A stretch of 64,000 nt of DNA from Alicyclobacillus shizuokensis NBRC 103103 (GTDB taxonomy: Bacteria; Bacillota; Bacilli; Alicyclobacillales; Alicyclobacillaceae). Of the stretch, positions 16,548-25,574 are shown one piece after another (the first letter of the stretch is position 1; each line of letters opens with the position of its first letter). The notes under the pieces are model-generated. The model saw nothing but the letters and a program-made list of their open reading frames with translations, was not told the origin of the DNA and ran no database searches. Location of the stretch: assembly GCF_001552255.1 (NCBI RefSeq), contig NZ_BCQV01000004.1, positions 99,492 to 163,491 on the forward strand, written 5' to 3'. The position numbers and the translations under genes were made by a program.

Positions 16548-17750
16548 ATGATGTCCACACCTTTGGCTGCACTGTCGTCCGCCCCTCTGCAGAAGGGGCG
16601 CGTATGGACGCTCAGCGGTGCTCACTTGATGAACGACCTGATGACCAGCGGTATCGTGCCGGCCCTGATGCCCCTGTACAAGTCGGCGTTCCATCTGAGC
16701 TACACCCAAGCCGGACTGGTTGTGCTGGTCTCGTACCTCACGTCTTCGGTATCGCAGCCGCTGTTCGGCATCCTGTCCGACCGGCGCCCGCAGGCTTGGC
16801 TCTTGCCGTTTGGCCTGCTGCTGGTCGGCGTGGGGCTGTCCTTGTCCGGGGTCGCCCCATCCTATCCTCTGTTGCTCCTGGCGGTGGCGGTGTCCGGGCT
16901 CGGTTCCGGCGTGTTTCACCCAGAGGCTTCGCGCGGTGCCCACTTGGCGGCGGGAAGCGCCAAGGGCACGGCCCAGTCCATCTTCCAGGTGGGCGGCAAC
17001 GCCGGGCAGGCGCTCGGTCCGCTGGCCGTGCCGCTTCTGCGCGCCTACACCGGCATCCACGGGCTGCTGTGGTTTCTGGTAATCGGCGTGCTGGCGTTCT
17101 TGTTGACGATCCGGTTGGTGCCTTGGTACAAGGCCAACGCGCGCGGGCAGGCGGGCGCGCGTGCCTCACGGGCGGGGCAAGACCGGCCGTGGGCGATGGC
17201 GCTGCTGACCGTTGCCATCATCGCGCGCGCCTGGGCCCAGGTGGGGATTCCCGCGTTTCTGCCGTTTTTCTACGAGGAGCAGCACATGTCCCTCGACCAG
17301 GGCGAAATCTACAGCTTTTTGTTCTTGGGCGCCGGTGCGGTGGCGACGCTGTGCGGCGGCCCTCTGTCCGACCGGTTTGGCCGCAAGTGGCTGATGGTTG
17401 GGACGACACTCTTGGCGGTACCGTTTGCCTGGCTGCTGCCGCACACCCACGGCATCTGGGCGGCAGTGGACCTGGCGCTGCTCGGTTTTTGTATGCTCGC
17501 CACGTTCGCCGTCACGGTGGTCTACGGGCAGATGCTGCTGCCCGGGCGCATCGGGTTGGCGTCGGGACTGGTGATTGGCCTTGGCATCGGGGCCGCCGGC
17601 GTGGGCGCCGCGTTCATGGGCGGGCTGGCGGACCATTTTGGGGTGCAGTTCATCATCCATCTGTACGTCATCCTTCCGGCGCTGGCGGCGGTGTTGTTTG
17701 CGCTTCTGCCCAGCGATCGGGCCTTGGCGGCCGGCTCGGCGCGCTCCTGA
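16548..17750 (+). CDS. MFS exporter, fosmidomycin-resistance (Fsr) type
   Basis: Twelve-helix major facilitator of 400 residues. The start region HLMNDLMTSGIVPALMPLY, then YTQAGLVVLVSYLTSS, and GSGVFHPEAS with GNAGQALGP are hallmarks of the Fsr family, which exports fosmidomycin, an inhibitor of the MEP enzyme Dxr. ATG 16548 has AGGAGG 6 bases upstream; ATG 16551 is equally possible. It is divergent from ispD across 150 bases. True substrates are unknown; drug efflux is inferred from the family. Confidence 0.82.
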   Translation: MMSTPLAALSSAPLQKGRVWTLSGAHLMNDLMTSGIVPALMPLYKSAFHLSYTQAGLVVLVSYLTSSVSQPLFGILSDRRPQAWLLPFGLLLVGVGLSLSGVAPSYPLLLLAVAVSGLGSGVFHPEASRGAHLAAGSAKGTAQSIFQVGGNAGQALGPLAVPLLRAYTGIHGLLWFLVIGVLAFLLTIRLVPWYKANARGQAGARASRAGQDRPWAMALLTVAIIARAWAQVGIPAFLPFFYEEQHMSLDQGEIYSFLFLGAGAVATLCGGPLSDRFGRKWLMVGTTLLAVPFAWLLPHTHGIWAAVDLALLGFCMLATFAVTVVYGQMLLPGRIGLASGLVIGLGIGAAGVGAAFMGGLADHFGVQFIIHLYVILPALAAVLFALLPSDRALAAGSARS

Positions 17751-17807
17751 GCGGCACCGGGCTGGAAGTGGGTGGCCGCTCCGCCCGTGCGGAGGGGTGA
17801 GGGTGCC

Positions 17808-19226
17808 TTACCAGAGGATAAGACCCACCACCGTGCTGACCACCAAACCCGCCAGCACGGGAACCAGGTTGCGTTTGGCGAGTTCGGTGACGTTCACACC
17901 CGCCATGGCAGCCACCGCGATGAGCGACGACCAGGCGATGAGCGTGCCGCCCCCGGACCAGACCGAGCCCATCTGCCCAATCGCTCCCAGCAGCGACGCG
18001 GTCTGCGGCTGGCCGGGGGCCAGCGCGCCGGCAACCGAGCCGACCAACGGCAACCCTGCAAAGCCAGATCCGTCCAGCCCTGTGACAAGCCCCAGAATGA
18101 GCACGCCGAATGCGGCTACCGCGCTGCCAGGCGGGAGAGCGTGGCTGACGTGCACCGCCGCGTCAAACAAAAACCCGGGCGCTCCTTGGCCGAGAATCCC
18201 CTTTGCTCCGTCGGGGCTGCCCAGGTAGAAGAAGCCAGCAATGGGGATGACCGGCCCCATGGCCCGGAACGAGAACGTGAATCCTTCCACCAGGTGATGG
18301 CTCACCCGCTCCAGTCCCCCCATACCGCGCCCTCCTCCGGCCAGTCCGAGGATGACCAACAAAAGCGCTCCCACTCCCCCAAGCAGGGCGGTGGCATCAC
18401 TGCCCTTGAGCTGAAACACGTACAAGGCGGCCATCACGGCGACCAGAAACACCGGCACGACAACGGCGAACACCAAAGCCCGGCAGCTGGCGAGCGGTGG
18501 GCTTGGGCCTCCCTGGGAGGTCGCGGCCATCTCCAATTGGCTGTCGCCGAGCATGCCGGCTACCTGCATCCGGTCTTCGGCAGACTGTCGGCGGAACTGT
18601 CTGATTTCCTGGCGCTGCATCAGGTAGGCCAGCGGGATCGCCACGGCGCCTGTGACCCCGGTGAGGATACCGCCCTTGACCAGTACCAGGGTCAGCGGAA
18701 CGCCGGCGGCGCCGGCCGTGATGCTCGGTGCCCCCTGAATCACCACGTCGCCGGCGAGGGCCATGCCCTGGCCAGCCAGGGCCACCGCCGCGGCTGCCGC
18801 CAGCGGGCTGAGGCCGGCCCGCACTGCCGCCGGGATGAGCAATGCGCCGACCAGTGGGATGGCCGGGGTTGGCCAAAAGAACAAAGAGATGGCCGCTGTC
18901 GCGAGGACCAACACGATGTAGGCGACCAGAGGGTTTCGCATCAGCTTCTGAATCGGCCGCACCATGTACACGTCGGCGCCGATGTGGTGGGCCGCCCGCA
19001 GCATGGCGACCATAATGGAGATGATCAAGAAGACGTTGAACAGCTGCGTCGCCGCATACAAGTCGGCGTTGAATATCGATTCCATGGCGGCAATCAGAGA
19101 GCCCTGATAGGCCCACGCGGCCAAGAACGTGAAGATGAGGCTGGGCACCACCAGGTTCTTGCGGAAAACCATGGTCAGCACGACAGCCAGCGCCCCCAAC
19201 AGGTAGACCCAGTGTGCGAGCGTCAT
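17808..19226 (-). CDS. Polytopic permease, ion-transporter superfamily-like
   Basis: Integral membrane protein of about 472 residues with roughly eleven hydrophobic segments arranged as two related halves; glycine- and alanine-rich re-entrant-like stretches (PTPAIPLVGALLIPAAV, SVWSGGGTLIAWSSLIAVA) recall GntP/DctM/citrate-type carriers. The central loop (about 220-265) is polar and Gln/Arg-rich. I cannot assign a substrate. ATG 19226 is preferred over the upstream codons because GGGGGTG lies at the right distance. It stands alone, convergent with the Fsr-type exporter. Confidence 0.6.
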   Translation of the reverse strand: MTLAHWVYLLGALAVVLTMVFRKNLVVPSLIFTFLAAWAYQGSLIAAMESIFNADLYAATQLFNVFLIISIMVAMLRAAHHIGADVYMVRPIQKLMRNPLVAYIVLVLATAAISLFFWPTPAIPLVGALLIPAAVRAGLSPLAAAAAVALAGQGMALAGDVVIQGAPSITAGAAGVPLTLVLVKGGILTGVTGAVAIPLAYLMQRQEIRQFRRQSAEDRMQVAGMLGDSQLEMAATSQGGPSPPLASCRALVFAVVVPVFLVAVMAALYVFQLKGSDATALLGGVGALLLVILGLAGGGRGMGGLERVSHHLVEGFTFSFRAMGPVIPIAGFFYLGSPDGAKGILGQGAPGFLFDAAVHVSHALPPGSAVAAFGVLILGLVTGLDGSGFAGLPLVGSVAGALAPGQPQTASLLGAIGQMGSVWSGGGTLIAWSSLIAVAAMAGVNVTELAKRNLVPVLAGLVVSTVVGLILW

Positions 19227-19322
19227 ATCCATCACCCCCAGCAGCCTATGTGCGCGCCCACGGCCGGGTGAGGCCCGGTTTGTCGTCAAACCGTCGCTTT
19301 TTCTCGCCAGGACCCCTCGATT

Positions 19323-19350
19323 TTGACGCCCAATCCACGTACTCTATCCT
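19323..19350 (+). promoter_or_regulatory. Promoter of class A PBP gene
   Basis: TTGACG (19323-19328), 16-base spacer, TATCCT (19345-19350), about 75 bases before the start codon. Confidence 0.5.
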
Positions 19351-19429
19351 TGAGTCCTTACGCCATCTGTCAGGGAAAGGGAATCTTCGCCGCAGGATCA
19401 GACCTGGCCGGGAAGGAGACGGAGGACCC

Positions 19430-21976
19430 ATGAAAAGGAAGTATATCGCACGCATCGTGATCGCCTTTGCGGCGATCGTTGTCATCTTTGTCGGCGTGTT
19501 TGTGGCTTTGGTGGAACTGATGCCGTTTGACGCATCGAAACTGGAACTGAATACCACCCCAACGGTGGTCTACGACAAGGACGGGCATCAGCTGGCCACC
19601 ATCAGCGCGCCGGGGAGCAACGATATCTCCTATCAGGACATCCCGCAAAATCTCCAGGAAGCCGTGGTGGCGACCGAGGACCGCAACTATTGGCAGGGGT
19701 CCAGTATCGATGTCCGGGGCCTGTTGCGGGCGGTGTTTGTGGACCTGTGGACAGGGAGTTTGTCCCAGGGCGGCAGCACGATTCAAGAACAATTGGCGAA
19801 AATCGTGTATCTGACGGATAAGAAGACGTTCTCACGCAAGTTTCAGCAGATTGTCCTGGGTGTCCAGATTGACCGCCACTTCAGCAAGCAAGAGATTCTG
19901 GCCATGTACCTCAACCGGGCGTACTTCGGCGAGGGAGCCACCGGCATTCGCGAGGCGGCCATCCGTTACTTTGGGGTGGACCTGGCCAAGCACCCGGATC
20001 AACTGACGCTCAACCAGGCGGCGACCTTGGCCGGGCTGTTGCAGGCGCCCAGCGCCTACGATCCGATTGCGCACGAGGCGGCGGCCGAAAAGCGGCGCAA
20101 CCAGGTGCTGGAGAACATGGTCAAGTACGGGAATCTCAGCGAGGCCGAGGCCAAGCGGGTCGAGGCCCAGAAGATCAATGCCTCGTTCCACAACCTGCCT
20201 GGCGACATCTGGGACAAAAACCCGATGTTGGCCCGGTTCTTGTTTGATTACGCGGAGCAAAACGGCATCGACAAAGACCTGTTGTCGCAGGGCGGGTTGA
20301 AGGTCTATACGACCATCGATCCGCAGGTGCAATCGGCTTTGAACACTGTGTTCTATAAGAGCAACAACTACAACAACCACTTTGAACCGGCTGTCCATGG
20401 CCAACCGGTACCCGCCGCCGCCGTGTTTGTGGACCCGAAGACGGGCGGCATCCTGGGCGCCGCGACGGGGCATGGGGCCAATGCGGTGAACGGGATCGAC
20501 CGGGTGTACGAGTATGGCTCGCCCGGCTCTTCCATCAAGCCGGTGCTCGACTACGGCCCGGCACTGGAAGAGGGCAAAATCACCCCGAACACGGTGCTGG
20601 ACAACCAGCCGCACGACTTTGGCCACGGGTTTTACCCGCGAAACGACGAGCCGATGCCATCCCGTGTGACCGTGCGCTGGGCGCTGGCCCACTCGGCCAA
20701 CGTGGCGGCCTGCACGGTGCTGCAGATGATTGGCATCGACAACGGAATCCAGTTTGCGGAGAACATGGGCCTGCAGTTTACGCAGAGCGACCATCAACAC
20801 CTGGGCATCGCCATCGGCGGTATGCAGAAGGGTGTGACGCCGATGCAGATGGCCCAGGCCTATTCGGCGTTTGACAACGGCGGCGTCATGGAGCAGGCGC
20901 ACCTGATCCGGCGCATTGTCAACCAATCCGGGGACGAAATCTACAATTTTGCCCCGGCCGCCAAGCGGGTGATGAGTGAGCGCACCGCGCAAGTCATGAC
21001 CGACCTTTTGACCGACGTGGTCAGCTACGGCACCGGCACCGGCGCCCAGCTTCCCGGCTGGGGAGTGGCCGGTAAGACCGGAACGGTGCAGTACGACTCG
21101 TCGCAAAACGGGGGCCACCAGGATTGGGTGCGCCTGGCCTGGTTTGATGGCTACACACCAAACATGGTCGGCAGCATCTACATGGGATGGAACTACGACG
21201 GCCCAGGGCCGGAATATCACATGCTCAGCAGCGACCAGCCGTCTTATATGTGTTCGCAGATCTTCGGCGATGTGATTCGTCTGGCCGAGCAGGGACGCAC
21301 GCCCGAGCAGTTTGACCTGTCGCAGGCCGGCAGCGAATCGACGCAGCCCTCCACTCAGACCAAAACGGCCGTGAAGGGGTTGCACGCGTCCTGGGACGCC
21401 ACGCGCGGCAGCGTCGAGCTGTCTTGGCAGTCCGACCTGACCGGAGATGTGAACTTCATCATCTCGCGTTCGGGCGGCGGCACCAGCTCCACCCAGATTG
21501 GCGAGACGGCGAGCCTCAACTTCTACGATGCCAACGTCAGCGAAGGGCAGACGTACACCTACACCGTCCAGGCGGTCGATCCGGCCAGCGGATCGAAGGT
21601 GGGCAGCCCGGCTTCCCTCACGGTCAGGGTGGAGGCGCCGGCATCGCCGCCGGAGAACTCGACAAACAACGGGGTTGGTGAGGGAAATTCCATGGCCCCC
21701 GGTACTCCGGGGGCGCCGGAGAACGGCACGGGCAGCACGACCGCCAACAACTCCGTCAACAACACCACGGGCGCGGTCCCGCCCACCAATTCCACGGGCA
21801 ACAACACGGTCCCCACGGGCCCGGTCGGGACGGGTAACGAAGGAGCGACGGGAGGCCCGGTGCCGCCGGTCCAGGGCGGCGGAAGCAATACCGGCAGCGG
21901 CGTCGGTAACACTCAGCCGAGCAGCGGTGCGAACAGCGAGGCCAAGACGGGCGGGACCAACTCCACAAAAGGATGA
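19430..21976 (+). CDS. Class A penicillin-binding protein (PBP1A-like)
   Basis: Bifunctional peptidoglycan synthase of 848 residues. One N-terminal membrane anchor (about 8-30) is followed by a GT51 transglycosylase (AVVATEDRNYWQ, QGGSTIQEQLAK) and a transpeptidase with SSIK (in GSPGSSIKPVL), SAN (AHSANVAA) and KTGT (VAGKTGTVQYD). After the catalytic part comes a fibronectin type III domain (about 640-735) and a low-complexity Gly/Asn/Ser/Thr/Pro tail, as in B. subtilis PonA. ATG 19430 has GGAGACGGAGG upstream. The GT motif has NYW where most have RFY, a mild deviation. Stop overlaps a possible ATG of queC. Confidence 0.93.
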   Translation: MKRKYIARIVIAFAAIVVIFVGVFVALVELMPFDASKLELNTTPTVVYDKDGHQLATISAPGSNDISYQDIPQNLQEAVVATEDRNYWQGSSIDVRGLLRAVFVDLWTGSLSQGGSTIQEQLAKIVYLTDKKTFSRKFQQIVLGVQIDRHFSKQEILAMYLNRAYFGEGATGIREAAIRYFGVDLAKHPDQLTLNQAATLAGLLQAPSAYDPIAHEAAAEKRRNQVLENMVKYGNLSEAEAKRVEAQKINASFHNLPGDIWDKNPMLARFLFDYAEQNGIDKDLLSQGGLKVYTTIDPQVQSALNTVFYKSNNYNNHFEPAVHGQPVPAAAVFVDPKTGGILGAATGHGANAVNGIDRVYEYGSPGSSIKPVLDYGPALEEGKITPNTVLDNQPHDFGHGFYPRNDEPMPSRVTVRWALAHSANVAACTVLQMIGIDNGIQFAENMGLQFTQSDHQHLGIAIGGMQKGVTPMQMAQAYSAFDNGGVMEQAHLIRRIVNQSGDEIYNFAPAAKRVMSERTAQVMTDLLTDVVSYGTGTGAQLPGWGVAGKTGTVQYDSSQNGGHQDWVRLAWFDGYTPNMVGSIYMGWNYDGPGPEYHMLSSDQPSYMCSQIFGDVIRLAEQGRTPEQFDLSQAGSESTQPSTQTKTAVKGLHASWDATRGSVELSWQSDLTGDVNFIISRSGGGTSSTQIGETASLNFYDANVSEGQTYTYTVQAVDPASGSKVGSPASLTVRVEAPASPPENSTNNGVGEGNSMAPGTPGAPENGTGSTTANNSVNNTTGAVPPTNSTGNNTVPTGPVGTGNEGATGGPVPPVQGGGSNTGSGVGNTQPSSGANSEAKTGGTNSTKG

Positions 21977-21999
21977 AACCGAGGAGAGGGGGCGCGAGC

Positions 22000-22680
22000 T
22001 TGCGCGCAGTTGTGATTTTGAGCGGCGGTCTGGACAGCACGACCTGCATGGGCATCGCGCAGGACGCCGGGTACGAGTTGTTTCCCATTACCTTCGACTA
22101 TGGGCAGCGCCACCGGATTGAGTTGGAGAAGGCGCAGGCGGTGGCGCGCCACTACCGCGTGGCGGAGCACCGGGTGGTCCAGCTTGATTTTCTCTCCCAG
22201 TTCGGCGGCAGCGCCTTGACCGACCGGTCGCTGGCGGTGCCGACAGGAGGCGTGAGCCCGGAGAACGAGATCCCCATCACGTACGTTCCGGGGCGCAACC
22301 TCATCTTTTTGTCCATTGCCGCCTCGTACGCGGAGGTCAAGGGAGCAGAGGCGCTATACATCGGCGTCAACGCTCTCGACTACAGCGGCTATCCGGATTG
22401 TCGCCCAGCCTTCATCTCGGCTGTGCAAGAGGTGCTCCGTGTGGGCACCAAGGCGGGCGTCGAGGGTCGGCCCATACGCATCGAGACGCCGCTTTTGCAC
22501 TTGACCAAGGCCGAGATCATCCGCTTGGGTATGCGCCTTGGCGTGCCCTACGAGCTCACCACTTCCTGCTACAACGGTCAGGAGGTGGCGTGTGGCGAGT
22601 GCGACAGCTGCCGGCTGCGCTTGAAAGGGTTCGCGGAGGCGGGGGTTGAAGATCCGATTCCGTATCGGGTGCGGGCCTGA
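22000..22680 (+). CDS. queC: 7-cyano-7-deazaguanine synthase
   Basis: Makes preQ0 from 7-carboxy-7-deazaguanine, ammonia and ATP in queuosine biosynthesis. The PP-loop VVILSGGLDSTTC is at the N-terminus and the zinc cysteines at the end (SCYNGQEVACGECDSCRLR). TTG 22000 gives the canonical LRAVVILSGG start 7 bases after GAGGAGAGGGGG; ATG 21973 would add nine residues and overlap the PBP stop. queD, queE and queF are not next to it and no preQ1 riboswitch is visible. Confidence 0.93.
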   Translation: MRAVVILSGGLDSTTCMGIAQDAGYELFPITFDYGQRHRIELEKAQAVARHYRVAEHRVVQLDFLSQFGGSALTDRSLAVPTGGVSPENEIPITYVPGRNLIFLSIAASYAEVKGAEALYIGVNALDYSGYPDCRPAFISAVQEVLRVGTKAGVEGRPIRIETPLLHLTKAEIIRLGMRLGVPYELTTSCYNGQEVACGECDSCRLRLKGFAEAGVEDPIPYRVRA

Positions 22681-22724
22681 AACCCCGCTCGGATTCGTCG
22701 GACCGGTGGCTCCTTTTTCCCAGG

Positions 22725-22738
22725 GTCCGCATGCGGAC
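22725..22738. repeat. 14-bp perfect palindrome
   Basis: GTCCGCATGCGGAC in the gap between queC and the next gene; could be a protein-binding site. Function not known. Confidence 0.4.
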
Positions 22739-22855
22739 AGTCCAAATCCGGCAACACTATGCTGCAAACGAGAGCGGGCGGACGCCGCAGGTTTCGGCAC
22801 GCGGCAGGCTGCCTGCCATCGCCGCTCCGAGCGGCGACGTGGAGGTGGAGGTCCG

Positions 22856-23332
22856 GTGGACTATCGCATCGCGGACCTTGTCTTTTTGCGTGGGGTGCAC
22901 CTGTTTGACCGGGTCATTCAGCGTGTGACCCACAGCCCGTACAGCCACGTGGCAGGCGTTGTGCTCCCGGGCCAATTGATGGAGGTCCGTGCCTCGCGGC
23001 GCGTCGGGTATCTGCCGCTGTCTGCGTATAAGGGTCTGGCCGACCTGTACACCTGTGACGAATTGAACGAGGATCAACGTGCGGGCATCCGGGACTACGT
23101 GCTGCGGGAGTACGGCTATGATTATGATTATTGGTTGATTGCCTGGGAAGGGGTACGCTACCTATTGCACCTGGTGCTGCCGTTCCAGGAGCCGCCGCGC
23201 ACACGCATCTGTTCGACGCTTTGGTGCGAGGCGTACCGCTCCGTCGGGGTGGACCTGTGCCCGCAGGTCCGTTTTCCGGCTCCGGCCGATCTCGCCCGTT
23301 CCTTACGCCTGCGCAAAGTGCGCGCACTGTAA
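22856..23332 (+). CDS. YiiX-like permuted papain-fold hydrolase
   Basis: Protein of 158 residues resembling the DUF830/peptidase C92 group of permuted NlpC/P60 enzymes: the His comes first (HSPYSHVAGVV, about residues 24-34) and the Cys second (RICSTLWCEAYRS, about 119-131). Family members are cysteine amidases or peptidases, often on wall or lipid substrates, but the substrate here is unknown. GTG 22856 follows GGAGGTGGAGGT; longer in-frame sequence upstream is rich in low-complexity codons and lacks similarity. No signal peptide is seen, so a cytosolic or membrane-associated site is inferred. Confidence 0.7.
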   Translation: MDYRIADLVFLRGVHLFDRVIQRVTHSPYSHVAGVVLPGQLMEVRASRRVGYLPLSAYKGLADLYTCDELNEDQRAGIRDYVLREYGYDYDYWLIAWEGVRYLLHLVLPFQEPPRTRICSTLWCEAYRSVGVDLCPQVRFPAPADLARSLRLRKVRAL

Positions 23333-23365
23333 GGCGGCGGCCCATGGGAGGACAGCCCCGCAAGG

Positions 23366-23833
23366 TCAGATGGGGAAGTTTCGAATCAACTGCCAGGTTT
23401 TCTCCAGTTGTTGCCTACGCTCCTCGGGCGCGCTCACATATTCGACGAGAAACGGCACCGCCTCCGGGTGCAGGCGCAGGAAGAGAACGATGCGTGCCTC
23501 CTCGCCCGACAGCGGGATGGCAGTGGTCGGCGACCAAGCGCCGGGCGGCGCCTCCGCAGCCGTCGACGCGTGGGATGTGGCCGGCGGCGCATCCGCCGTG
23601 GGTCCCGCGGCCGGGACGCCGTCCTTCTTGGCCGCCGCGTCCGCCCCAGCATCGGTGAGGTCGGAGATGGACACGCCCAAGGCCGCGGCCAAGCGGGCCA
23701 ACGCGCCCGCATCCGGTGTGCGGCGGCCGGTTTCGTACATCGCCACGGCGCTCGCCGACAGTCCCGTTTCCTTGGCCAGACGGGCCTGTGTCCAGCCTTT
23801 CTGCTTGCGCCACTCGGCCAGTCTCAGCGGCAT
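23366..23833 (-). CDS. XRE-family transcriptional regulator
   Basis: DNA-binding protein of 155 residues. An HTH_3 domain occupies about 5-60 (WTQARLAKETGLSASAVAMYE, PDAGALARLAAALGVS). An Ala/Pro-rich linker (about 62-100) leads to a C-terminal helical part (EEARIVLFLRLHPEAVPFL) of unknown role. It lies 30 bases downstream of the truncated globin on the same strand with its own AAGGAGG site, so the two probably share a transcript; it may regulate that promoter. Confidence 0.85.
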   Translation of the reverse strand: MPLRLAEWRKQKGWTQARLAKETGLSASAVAMYETGRRTPDAGALARLAAALGVSISDLTDAGADAAAKKDGVPAAGPTADAPPATSHASTAAEAPPGAWSPTTAIPLSGEEARIVLFLRLHPEAVPFLVEYVSAPEERRQQLEKTWQLIRNFPI

Positions 23834-23863
23834 GGTTTTCCTCCTTCGCGAGTGGGTTTGCCT

Positions 23864-24265
23864 CTATTCGGCGTCATCATCCGGGGTATTGACCATATGG
23901 TGGGCAGTCAGTGTGAGCCTCTGCAGCATGAACTGGCGGGCATCCCCGGTAATCCCTGTGTCATCCATGGCTCGCTCCATGCAGCTCAGCCACGCCTTCG
24001 CGCGGCGCGGCGTAACCGGGTGGGGCAGGTGCCGGGCGCGCATCATCGGCGGGCCATAGGTTTCGCTGTACAGTTGCGGGCCGCCGAAAAACTGGGTCAA
24101 GAATGCGTATTGTTTCTCCCGAATCTCGGTAAAATCCTCTGGGAAAATCGGGCGTAAATCCGGGTCTTGCGCCACGTAATCGTAAAAATGCGTGACCAAC
24201 TCGCGAATCGTGTCCGCCCCGCCAATCATCTCGTAGATGGTGGCTGGACTGGGAATCCCTCGCAT
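23864..24265 (-). CDS. Truncated hemoglobin, group II
   Basis: Small heme protein of 133 residues binding O2 or NO. The group II features are visible: YEMIGGADTIRELVTHFYDYV, FFGGPQLYSETYGPP and HLPHPVTPRRAKAW with the proximal His region. ATG 24265 has AAAGGAG upstream. Relatives include B. subtilis YjbI, which is tied to Spx/ClpXP adaptor YjbH, but no such gene is adjacent here. First gene of the minus-strand pair with the XRE regulator; its promoter overlaps an inverted repeat at 24348-24387. Confidence 0.9.
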   Translation of the reverse strand: MRGIPSPATIYEMIGGADTIRELVTHFYDYVAQDPDLRPIFPEDFTEIREKQYAFLTQFFGGPQLYSETYGPPMMRARHLPHPVTPRRAKAWLSCMERAMDDTGITGDARQFMLQRLTLTAHHMVNTPDDDAE

Positions 24266-24347
24266 GTGGCACACTCCTTTTCTGCGGATAAGCCCTTCAG
24301 GGTGGAGCCGTTTTTTCGCAAACCGGTAAAGCCGGCTCACACTCCAT

Positions 24348-24387
24348 AGTATAGCGAATGGTTCGGTCCTCACAAATTCGCTATACT
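24348..24387. promoter_or_regulatory. Inverted repeat carrying both divergent -10 boxes
   Basis: AGTATAGCGAAT (24348-24359) and ATTCGCTATACT (24376-24387) are perfect 12-base arms 16 bases apart. Each arm ends in TATACT pointing outward: plus strand 24382-24387 for the YlbF-family gene, minus strand 24353-24348 for the globin. Both have weak -35 regions (TGGTTC, TTTGTG), so activation or shared repression by a dimeric factor is plausible. Confidence 0.6.
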
Positions 24388-24445
24388 GGAACTAGATGCG
24401 TCGGATCTGCAAGGTGCAGCCGACGAGTCAGATGGGAGGTCGGCC

Positions 24446-24817
24446 ATGAATCCGTACGACAGGGCGCATGAATTAGCCAAGGAAATCCGCAACTCCGAGG
24501 TATTTCGAAGGCTCAAGGACGCCCGTGAGCGTATCGAGCAGGACCCATCGACTTTACATATGCTGCAGGACTTTCGATTGCGCGAGTGGGAGCTGCAGAC
24601 CAAAATCATCGACGGCCAGGAGCTTTCCCAGGAGGAGAAAGACAACCTCGCGAGGCTGGCGGAGATTGTCCGCCTCAACCGCGATGTCAGCGAGTACCTG
24701 GAGGCGGAGCGGCAATTGACCGTCATGTTGATGGATATTCAGGACATTTTGTCCAAAGTGGTCGAGGATGCGCTCCTGCCGCACCCAGGGCTTGGGGATA
24801 CCAAAGAAAACGAGTGA
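24446..24817 (+). CDS. YlbF/YmcA-family protein
   Basis: All-helical cytosolic protein of 123 residues in the YlbF/YmcA/YheA family (MNPYDRAHELAKEIRNSEVFRRL, FRLREWELQ, LNRDVSEYLEAERQLTVML). Relatives YlbF, YmcA and YaaT form a complex that affects RNase Y and developmental decisions in B. subtilis; this one is closest in look to stand-alone YheA-like members, so participation in that complex is uncertain. RBS GGGAGG precedes ATG. Probably co-transcribed with the downstream hydrolase (gap 16 bases). Confidence 0.85.
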   Translation: MNPYDRAHELAKEIRNSEVFRRLKDARERIEQDPSTLHMLQDFRLREWELQTKIIDGQELSQEEKDNLARLAEIVRLNRDVSEYLEAERQLTVMLMDIQDILSKVVEDALLPHPGLGDTKENE

Positions 24818-24833
24818 AGCGGGAGGGATTGAT

Positions 24834-25517
24834 GTGAAACTGACCTTTCATGGACAGGCGTGTTTTGTCGTTGAAGCGGACGGGCACACCGTTGTGATCG
24901 ATCCGTTCCTGTCCGGCAACCCGACGGCGGTGGCGAAACCGGAGGACATCCGTGCCGAGGCGGTCCTGCTCACGCACGGCCATGCTGACCACGTGGCCGA
25001 CGCGGAGGCTATCGCGAAAGCCAACGACGCTCTCATTGTGGCTCCCAATGAGTTGGCCATCCTGTACGGACGGCGGGGCTGCCGGGTGCACCCGATGCAT
25101 TTGGGCGGGGCGCACGCCTTCGACTTCGGCCGCGTGAAACTGACCCTGGCCTTCCACGGTTCTGCCCTGGAGGACGGGGACCAGCTGCTGTATGCGGGCA
25201 ATCCCTGCGGATTCTTGCTCACGATGGGCGAAAAGACGTTGTATCATGCCGGAGACACCGCCTTGTTCGGCGACATGCGGCTGCTGGGAGAACTCAACCG
25301 CATTGATGTGGCTGCGCTGCCCATTGGCGACAACTTCACGATGGGGCCACAGGACGCCCTCATCGCGGCGGAATGGCTCCAAGCCGGACTGGTGATCCCG
25401 ATGCACTACAACACGTTTGACCTGATTCGCCAGGATGCGCAGGCATACGTGCGCTCGCTGGCGGAGAAGGGGTTGAACGGGGCGGTTCTCAAGCCTGGTG
25501 AGAGCATCGAGGTCTAA
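24834..25517 (+). CDS. UPF0173 metal-dependent hydrolase
   Basis: Metallo-beta-lactamase fold protein of 227 residues, UPF0173 (B. subtilis YtkL). The metal motif is HGHADHVAD at about residue 46, with MHLGGAH, HAGDTALFGDM and IPMHYNT later. The reaction is unknown for the family. GTG 24834 follows GGGAGGGA; the upstream in-frame codons belong to the previous gene tail. Confidence 0.9.
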   Translation: MKLTFHGQACFVVEADGHTVVIDPFLSGNPTAVAKPEDIRAEAVLLTHGHADHVADAEAIAKANDALIVAPNELAILYGRRGCRVHPMHLGGAHAFDFGRVKLTLAFHGSALEDGDQLLYAGNPCGFLLTMGEKTLYHAGDTALFGDMRLLGELNRIDVAALPIGDNFTMGPQDALIAAEWLQAGLVIPMHYNTFDLIRQDAQAYVRSLAEKGLNGAVLKPGESIEV

Positions 25518-25574
25518 TTCACAAGGGTACAGCATGCTGCCCATTCGCACTGAACTTCACACCTGCAGCAAGGA

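Noticed and set aside
15702..17060. 452-residue minus-strand protein with IspD at its end
   Set aside because: The upstream 220 residues lie opposite the exporter gene and precede the ispD promoter and RBS; only the IspD part is real.
22646..22855. N-terminal extension of the YiiX-like gene back to 22646
   Set aside because: The extension overlaps queC, lacks similarity, and the GTG at 22856 has a strong SD.
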